Origin: Clostridia bacterium
Lineage (GTDB): Bacteria; Bacillota; Clostridia; Oscillospirales; Acutalibacteraceae
NCBI GenBank assembly: GCA_017430535.1
Contig: JAFRMR010000026.1
Location: 124,001 to 188,000, forward strand
Reading direction: 5' to 3'
DNA length: 64,000 nucleotides
In this document: positions 59,072 to 64,000 of the stretch, one piece after another
Numbering within the stretch: the first letter of the stretch is position 1
How the letters are laid out: the number at the start of each line of letters is the position of its first letter
Notes under the pieces: generated by a model
Told to the model about the DNA's origin: nothing
Database searches by the model: none
The model's input: the letters and a program-made list of their open reading frames with translations, nothing else
Position numbers and translations under genes: made by a program

Positions 59072-60247
59072 TCACACCACAGTTTTATTCTTTATTTTTG
59101 TGTTTAAATTCTCGGTTAATATCAGCATTATTATACAGAGCCCGATTACGCAGAAGGGGAGTATTGAAATGGTGGTGAGCTCTGCGCTTTTGCCGAAAAT
59201 ATAGGGGGTAACAGTCATTCCGATATAGGCAAAAGCCATCTGCACCCCTATTATGGACTGGGAATATTTTTTGCCGAAGTTAGCGGGGGTGGAGTGTATA
59301 AAAGCAGGGTAAATGGGTGCGCACCCGAGACCTATTATAACGAACCCCGCAACCGAGGGGATGTATGTTCCCAGGGGCAGTGCCACAATAACGGCCCCGG
59401 CAATGGCGGTGAGGGCGCCGTACCTTATCATATTCTTATCGCCCATTTTATCCGCAAAAAATCCGCATACCGCCCTGCCTGCGGTCATGCCTATATAAAA
59501 CAGCGAGCCGAAAGCGGCGGCTTTCTCTGCGCTCAGATTGTATATGCCTGCATAATAGCTGCTGGCCCATACCATAGGGATATTTTCAATTGCGCAGTAT
59601 ATAAGGAAAGAAACAAACATCTGCTTTGCGCCGGGCAGGGCAAAAATCTGCCTTTTGGTCAGTACAACCGTTTCTTCATCTCCGGCTTCCTTTGCCTTTT
59701 CAGTCTGTTTTTTCCAAAGAGGCAGGGCCGCAAACATAAGGAAGGTCAAAACAATCTGAATTATGGAAACTGTTCTGTAGCCGCCTCTCCAGCCCCATCT
59801 GCTCATGAGGCAGGCGCTCATAATGTAAGGGCTTAAGGTTGCGCCTATTCCCCAGCAGCAGTGCAGCCAGCTCATATGTTTTGATGAAAGATGCAGGGCC
59901 ACATAATTATTAAGGCAGGCGTCAATTGCTCCTGCGCCGAGACCGTAGGGCACAGCCAGCAGGCACAGCATGCCGAAAGAGCCGGCAAAGGAAAACATCA
60001 TCATTGATGCAGCGGTTAGCATTACGCTGAATGCCGTAACTCTGCCCGTGCCGAATTTCACGGCGAATTTATCCGAGAACAGGGCGGAGGTCACCGTGGA
60101 GGCGGAGATGATAAAAGCCAGTATTCCCGCGCTTGAAAGGGATGCGCCCAGCTCAATGTGCATTTCCGGCCAGCCGGAGCCCAGCAGGGAGTCAGGCAGC
60201 CCCAGGCTTACAAAAGCTATGTATATTATAAGAACAAGTAAACTCAT
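59072..60247 (-). CDS. Major facilitator superfamily transporter
   Basis: 391 residues with twelve membrane segments. The N-terminal half has YIAFVSLGLPDSLLGSGWP and the loop-2/3 DKFAVKFGTGRVTAFS; GLGAGAIDACLNNYVA is a helix 4 block. The C-terminal half repeats the pattern with ADKMGDKNMIRYGALTAI. This resembles the sugar-type or fucose permease-like MFS group, but substrate is unproven. The start is ATG 60247. It lies just before the lipoprotein gene, probably in one transcript. Confidence 0.88.
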   Translation of the reverse strand: MSLLVLIIYIAFVSLGLPDSLLGSGWPEMHIELGASLSSAGILAFIISASTVTSALFSDKFAVKFGTGRVTAFSVMLTAASMMMFSFAGSFGMLCLLAVPYGLGAGAIDACLNNYVALHLSSKHMSWLHCCWGIGATLSPYIMSACLMSRWGWRGGYRTVSIIQIVLTFLMFAALPLWKKQTEKAKEAGDEETVVLTKRQIFALPGAKQMFVSFLIYCAIENIPMVWASSYYAGIYNLSAEKAAAFGSLFYIGMTAGRAVCGFFADKMGDKNMIRYGALTAIAGAVIVALPLGTYIPSVAGFVIIGLGCAPIYPAFIHSTPANFGKKYSQSIIGVQMAFAYIGMTVTPYIFGKSAELTTISILPFCVIGLCIIMLILTENLNTKIKNKTVV

Positions 60248-60390
60248 CTTAACCTCTTTTACAGGTATTTGTTCAATTATACTATCTGCCCGCGATATTT
60301 TGCAATAGGCAAATAAAAATAAAAAACATCTTTATTTCTTTTGGAAAATATGTATAATAATATTACAGTAAGCTTTTTGCGAGGTGCAAT

Positions 60391-60717
60391 ATGGAAAAAT
60401 TAAAGGTTACCATAGCCGGCGAAACATACAACCTCACCACCGAGGATGATGTTGAGGAAATGCTCCGCATCAGCGAAGAGGTCGATAAAAAAATAAACGG
60501 TATTGTCAGAAAGAGCGGCAGAATTTCCGTTACCCAGGCTGCGGTGCTTACCGCCCTTGAGTACGGCGAGGCCTATATCAAGTCCGAGGCAACCTGCGAA
60601 AATCTCAGGGTTCAGATTCAGGCCTACCTTGAGGATGCCGCAAGGGCAAGGACCAATGCCGAGCTTGCCAGAAGAGAAGTTGAAAGATTAAAGAAAGAGA
60701 TTGAAGCTCTTAAATAA
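60391..60717 (+). CDS. zapA: Cell division protein ZapA
   Basis: 108 residues. The N-terminal domain KVTIAGETYNLTTEDDVEEM and the long helix (coiled coil) VLTALEYGEAYIKSEATCE up to the C-terminal VERLKKEIEAL fit ZapA, which crosslinks FtsZ filaments. GCGAGGTG precedes the ATG. It overlaps no gene but starts an operon with the U32 protein five bases later, a frequent pair. Confidence 0.9.
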   Translation: MEKLKVTIAGETYNLTTEDDVEEMLRISEEVDKKINGIVRKSGRISVTQAAVLTALEYGEAYIKSEATCENLRVQIQAYLEDAARARTNAELARREVERLKKEIEALK

Positions 60718-60722
60718 TTTTT

Positions 60723-62768
60723 ATGAAAACGGAAATACTGGCCCCTGCCGGGGGCTTTGATTCCCTTAAAGCGGCGGTAAGGTGCGGAGCCGATGCGGTC
60801 TATTTCGGCGGCGCCGCCTTCAATGCAAGGCGCAATGCAAAGAATTTTTCCGATGAGGAAATAGCCGAAGCCATTGATTACTGCCACAAGCGGAATGTAA
60901 AAGTATATTACACTCTCAATACCCTTGTAAGTGATACGGAGCTTGCGGATGTTTCCGCCGAAATCAAAAAGCTCTGCCTTGCAGGGGCAGATGCTTTTAT
61001 AGTGCAGGATTTGGGTGTGGCCGCTCTTAGCAGGAAAATCTGCCCGGCTATGCCCCTCCACGCTTCAACCCAGATGAGCGTGCAGAGCAAATACGGGCTG
61101 GAACTGCTTGAATCCCTTGGCTTTAAAAGGGCGGTTCTGCCCCGTGAACTATCCGAAAAAGAGATAGCCGAAATATCCGCTAACACCGGCCTTGAGCTTG
61201 AGTGCTTTGTTCACGGCGCGCTGTGTATGTGCCTTTCGGGCCAGTGCCTTATGAGCAGTGTTATAGGCGGGCGCAGCGGCAACAGAGGCCTTTGCGCTCA
61301 GCCCTGCCGCCTGCCTTTCGGTGTTAATAATAAAGAAGCGTATAATTTGAGCTTAAAGGATTTATCTCTTATTAAGCATATCCGCCGCCTTGAAAACGCA
61401 GGAGTGTGCTCCCTTAAAATAGAGGGCAGGATGAAGCGGCCGGAGTATGTTGCCGCAGCAGTTACCGCCTGCAGAAATGCGCTGAACGGCACAGAAGATG
61501 AAGCAGTTACCGGGGCCCTTGAGGCCGTCTTTTCGCGGTCCGGTTTTACGGACGGTTACTTCACCGGCAGCAAAGGCAAAGATATGTTCGGCATAAGAAC
61601 CAAGGAAAATGTTACCGGTTCCGCTGCCGTTCTCTCATCCCTTCAGCAGCTTTATAAAAATGAAAATCCCCTTGTCCCCGTTGATATGGCTTTTGAGGCC
61701 GCAAGGGGAGTGCCTGCAAAGCTCACCGTAAAAAGCGGCGGCTTTGAAGCGTCGGCGGAGTCCGAAGTTCCTCCTCAGGAGGCCCTGAATAAATGCCTTA
61801 CGGAAGATACCGCAAATGAAATGCTTTCAAAATGCGGCGGCACCCAGTTTTATGCGGAGAATATCGAGTGCAGTATTGAGCCCGGTCTGTTTATGCCCAA
61901 TTCCGCGGTGAATTCCCTGCGCCGGGCAGCTCTTGAAAAGCTTGAAAACAAAATCGGCTGCAAAGAACCTTATGTGGTAAATGATTATGTGCCGGAATTC
62001 GGTGAGCATACTGCCGTAAAACCGGAACTGCACCTCAGGTTTTTTGATAAAGAAAGCATACCCGCCTCCCTTGAGGCCCAAAGAGTGATCCTGCCCCTTG
62101 ATACAGATGAAAAAACAGTAAAATCCCTTGTTGAAAAGGGCATTGAGGTTACCCCCGAAGTACCGGTAAATGTTTTTTCGCAGGGCGAAAAATATATTTC
62201 GGATTTAATGCGGTTCAAGGCTTTCGGAGTAAGCACCGCCTGGTGCTGTAACCTTGACGGCGTTAAGATTGCGGAAAAAGCCGGGCTTAAAGCCGCAGGC
62301 GGTTTCGGTATGAATATTTACAATTCCCTTTCCCTTGAGCAGGCGCAGGAATCCGGCCTTACGGATTGCCTTGTTTCCTGCGAGCTTTCCAGGGGCGAGA
62401 TAAACCGCCTTAAGGGGAACATCAAAAGAGGGGTTATGGTTTACGGTCGCCTGCCACTTATGGTTACCGCAAACTGCCCCGTGAATAATGAATTAACCTG
62501 CGCAAAGTGCGGCAGAGCCGGCTCCCTTACGGACCGCACCGGGGCACAGTTTCCCGTCAGGTGCAAAAACGGCTGCAGTTTTATTTTCAATTCCGTGCCC
62601 CTTTGTGTTTACGATAAAAAAGCGGATTTTTCCGGTGCCGATTATCACCTTCTCAGTTTTACAACCGAAAGCTCCGAAGAGTGCGAAAATATTATAAGCG
62701 AATACCGGAAGGGAACAGCCCCTTCTTACCCATATACCAGAGGACTTTATTACAGAAACGTGCTGTAA
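60723..62768 (+). CDS. U32 family peptidase / RlhA-like hydroxylation factor
   Basis: 681 residues, the long type of U32 with an additional C-terminal domain. N-terminal EILAPAGGFDSLKAAVRCGADAVYFGG, then the barrel with ECFVHGALCMCLSGQCLMSS, the conserved C-x-S-x-x-C motif, RGLCAQPCRLPFG and SLKIEGRMKRPEYVA. A Cys pair near the end, CAKCGRAGSL, may bind a metal or cluster. U32 proteins such as RlhA hydroxylate 23S rRNA; others act on collagen-like peptides. It follows zapA and precedes the ABC transporter gene after 12 bases. Confidence 0.9.
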   Translation: MKTEILAPAGGFDSLKAAVRCGADAVYFGGAAFNARRNAKNFSDEEIAEAIDYCHKRNVKVYYTLNTLVSDTELADVSAEIKKLCLAGADAFIVQDLGVAALSRKICPAMPLHASTQMSVQSKYGLELLESLGFKRAVLPRELSEKEIAEISANTGLELECFVHGALCMCLSGQCLMSSVIGGRSGNRGLCAQPCRLPFGVNNKEAYNLSLKDLSLIKHIRRLENAGVCSLKIEGRMKRPEYVAAAVTACRNALNGTEDEAVTGALEAVFSRSGFTDGYFTGSKGKDMFGIRTKENVTGSAAVLSSLQQLYKNENPLVPVDMAFEAARGVPAKLTVKSGGFEASAESEVPPQEALNKCLTEDTANEMLSKCGGTQFYAENIECSIEPGLFMPNSAVNSLRRAALEKLENKIGCKEPYVVNDYVPEFGEHTAVKPELHLRFFDKESIPASLEAQRVILPLDTDEKTVKSLVEKGIEVTPEVPVNVFSQGEKYISDLMRFKAFGVSTAWCCNLDGVKIAEKAGLKAAGGFGMNIYNSLSLEQAQESGLTDCLVSCELSRGEINRLKGNIKRGVMVYGRLPLMVTANCPVNNELTCAKCGRAGSLTDRTGAQFPVRCKNGCSFIFNSVPLCVYDKKADFSGADYHLLSFTTESSEECENIISEYRKGTAPSYPYTRGLYYRNVL

Positions 62769-62780
62769 TAACGGGAGAAA

Positions 62781-64000
62781 ATGAAAGAGAAAAAAGCAAG
62801 AAAAAGGCCGGAGTTTCCTCCGCCCAAAAAAGATAAGCTGCCCCCCTTTGTGTGTGACAGCCTTGAAAAAGCGGGCCTTTCGGTAAAGGACGCTGTTTTC
62901 TGCTGCGCCGGGGATATGGATAACAGCCAGTGCTACTGTGATACCCGGGTTTTCTTTGACCCCAAGGGGCTCTATGTCATTTTCGGCGAAGAGGAGCACC
63001 CGGAGCCCCGCAAGCTTAAAAAGCACAAAGCGATGCCCCGTTACCGGGTCAATACTGTTGTGAGCATTCCTGCTGAGGATATCGATTCTCTTGAAACCGA
63101 GAGATACGCCTCAACGGGCCGTCTTATTGTGCGCAAAAACGGGGAGCAGAGGCCGGTTACCTATTTTTCCTTAGGGCTTATCGGTGATTTTGACCGCCTT
63201 ATTGTGGCCTTTAATTCCTTCAAAGAAACCGGCGAAGCCAAAATAAGAGAAAATCCGGATGAAAAGAATGTATGCAAAAAATGCGGCGCGCCCTGCCCTC
63301 CCGGCAAAGATTACTGCCGCAGGCACGCAAAAACCGGGGGCACGGCAGTGCGCCTTGTTAAGTTTTTCGGCGGTTACGCCCCTCAGATAGCCGCTGTCCT
63401 TGTTATGATGATACTCAGCAGCGTCACAATGATTGTTGTTCCCCAGATAAGCACAAGAGCCCTCTATGATAATGTGCTTGCAAATCCGGATGGCAAGCCC
63501 GTGAATGAAATGCTCAAAGCGCTGGGCACCCTTGTTCTTTCCGTTGTAGGCATAAGATTCTTAAGAACCCTGCTTGAAGTGGCTCAGGATTATGTTTCTG
63601 CCGCCGTTATGCCAAGGGTAATATATGATATAAAGCTGAAAATATTTGAGGCGATGCAGCGGCTTTCCGTCAGCTTTTATTCCTCAAAGCAGACCGGCTC
63701 TCTTATGGACAGAGTTATGAGGGATGCCAACAATATTTACTGGTTCTTTACGGAAGGCGTACCACGGCTGATAATTGATGTTGCCACAATTATCGGCGTG
63801 CTGTTCATTATGTTCCGTATGAGCGTGCGCCTGTCTCTTTTTGCCCTGATTTCCGCGCCCCTTCTTCTGCTCACCCTTATTCTCGGTGACAGACTGTTCA
63901 GAAGAATGCACCACAGCGTTTGGGTTCACCACGCAAAGCTTGGTTCAATGCTCAGCGATAACATAAACGGCCAGAGGGTTATCAAGGCCTTTTCAAAAGA
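62781..64000 (+). CDS. ABC half-transporter with N-terminal PH-like and zinc-ribbon domains (cut by window end)
   Basis: 406 residues are visible; the frame continues past the window end. Residues 1-155 form a soluble domain with FVCDSLEKAGLSVKD and beta-strand blocks that look like a bacterial PH domain; residues 170-192 hold a zinc ribbon (CKKCGAPCPPGKDYCRRH). The ABC membrane domain then begins: VRLVKFFGGYAPQIAAVLVM, KTRALYDNV-type region, SVSFYSSKQTGSLMDRVMRD and NGQRVIKAFSK, typical of ABC type-1 exporters. The nucleotide domain is outside the window. GGGAG precedes the ATG. A third gene of the zapA operon. Confidence 0.85.
   Translation, partial: MKEKKARKRPEFPPPKKDKLPPFVCDSLEKAGLSVKDAVFCCAGDMDNSQCYCDTRVFFDPKGLYVIFGEEEHPEPRKLKKHKAMPRYRVNTVVSIPAEDIDSLETERYASTGRLIVRKNGEQRPVTYFSLGLIGDFDRLIVAFNSFKETGEAKIRENPDEKNVCKKCGAPCPPGKDYCRRHAKTGGTAVRLVKFFGGYAPQIAAVLVMMILSSVTMIVVPQISTRALYDNVLANPDGKPVNEMLKALGTLVLSVVGIRFLRTLLEVAQDYVSAAVMPRVIYDIKLKIFEAMQRLSVSFYSSKQTGSLMDRVMRDANNIYWFFTEGVPRLIIDVATIIGVLFIMFRMSVRLSLFALISAPLLLLTLILGDRLFRRMHHSVWVHHAKLGSMLSDNINGQRVIKAFSK

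Noticed and set aside
1..64000. CRISPR array, rRNA genes or intact prophage
   Set aside because: No regularly spaced repeat-spacer series, no rRNA signature and no phage structural genes were seen on either strand.

Overview
The window reads as a chromosome segment of a low-to-mid-GC Firmicute of class Clostridia, probably an anaerobic gut species of the Oscillospirales or a related order. Evidence: an IspH-ribosomal protein S1 fusion in a cmk-plsC-ispH/rpsA cluster, a NadD-YqeK fusion, MurR/RpiR and DUF3798 proteins, many lipoproteins with Gram-positive style signal peptides, TTG/GTG starts after strong GGAGG sites, and several intracellular glycan-degrading enzymes. The exact genus cannot be fixed from the sequence alone. 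No rRNA, CRISPR array or intact prophage is seen.

Layout. 1-1.65 kb: AT-rich end of a BcgI-like/type I-like restriction-modification locus (methylase tail and specificity subunit), followed by repeats resembling insertion-sequence ends. 1.7-5.8 kb (minus strand): a five-gene operon with a macro-domain protein, a von Willebrand A protein, an ADP-ribosylglycohydrolase, a small secreted protein and a polysaccharide deacetylase. 5.9-10.5 kb: a predicted metal exporter, a secreted repeat protein, rpsB-tsf and a tRNA-Ala(CGC). 10.5-16.1 kb: an accessory zone next to the tRNA with a broken secreted-protein gene, a PI-PLC-like enzyme, a CotH-type kinase lying between two IS1595-family remnants, an orphan gene between twin terminators, and the tail of a serine recombinase. 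16.1-29 kb: acyltransferase, secreted glycosidase, secreted phosphoesterase, a DUF5058 membrane pair, a lipoprotein-GH2-DUF3798 operon and a GH95 fucosidase.

29.1-34.9 kb: an RpiR regulator leads a housekeeping operon (HI0933-type flavoprotein, cmk, plsC, ispH-rpsA). 34.9-40.2 kb: DMT transporter, subtilase, GH13 glucosidase, aquaporin. 40.2-49.5 kb: a phosphoesterase-fold protein with a degraded metal site, RluA-type pseudouridine synthase, PrsA/SurA-like foldase, HD protein, secreted lipase-like hydrolase, and a FtsW/RodA-PBP pair. 49.6-58.1 kb: PHP phosphoesterase, mgtE with a candidate leader-peptide/attenuator region, an ABC transporter pair, nadD-yqeK, rsfS, leuS, rpsU. 58.1-64 kb: a lipoprotein, an MFS carrier, then zapA, a U32 peptidase/hydroxylase-type protein and an ABC half-transporter cut by the window edge.

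The strongest candidates for something not routinely described are (1) the macro/vWA/ADP-ribosylglycohydrolase operon as an ADP-ribose processing module, (2) the 27-codon leader ORF and terminator-like hairpin before mgtE, (3) the metal-site-degenerate phosphoesterase at 40.2 kb, and (4) the CotH gene enclosed by IS1595 remnants. None can be proven from sequence reading alone; all motif statements come from direct reading, and family names come from recalled family signatures, not database searches.
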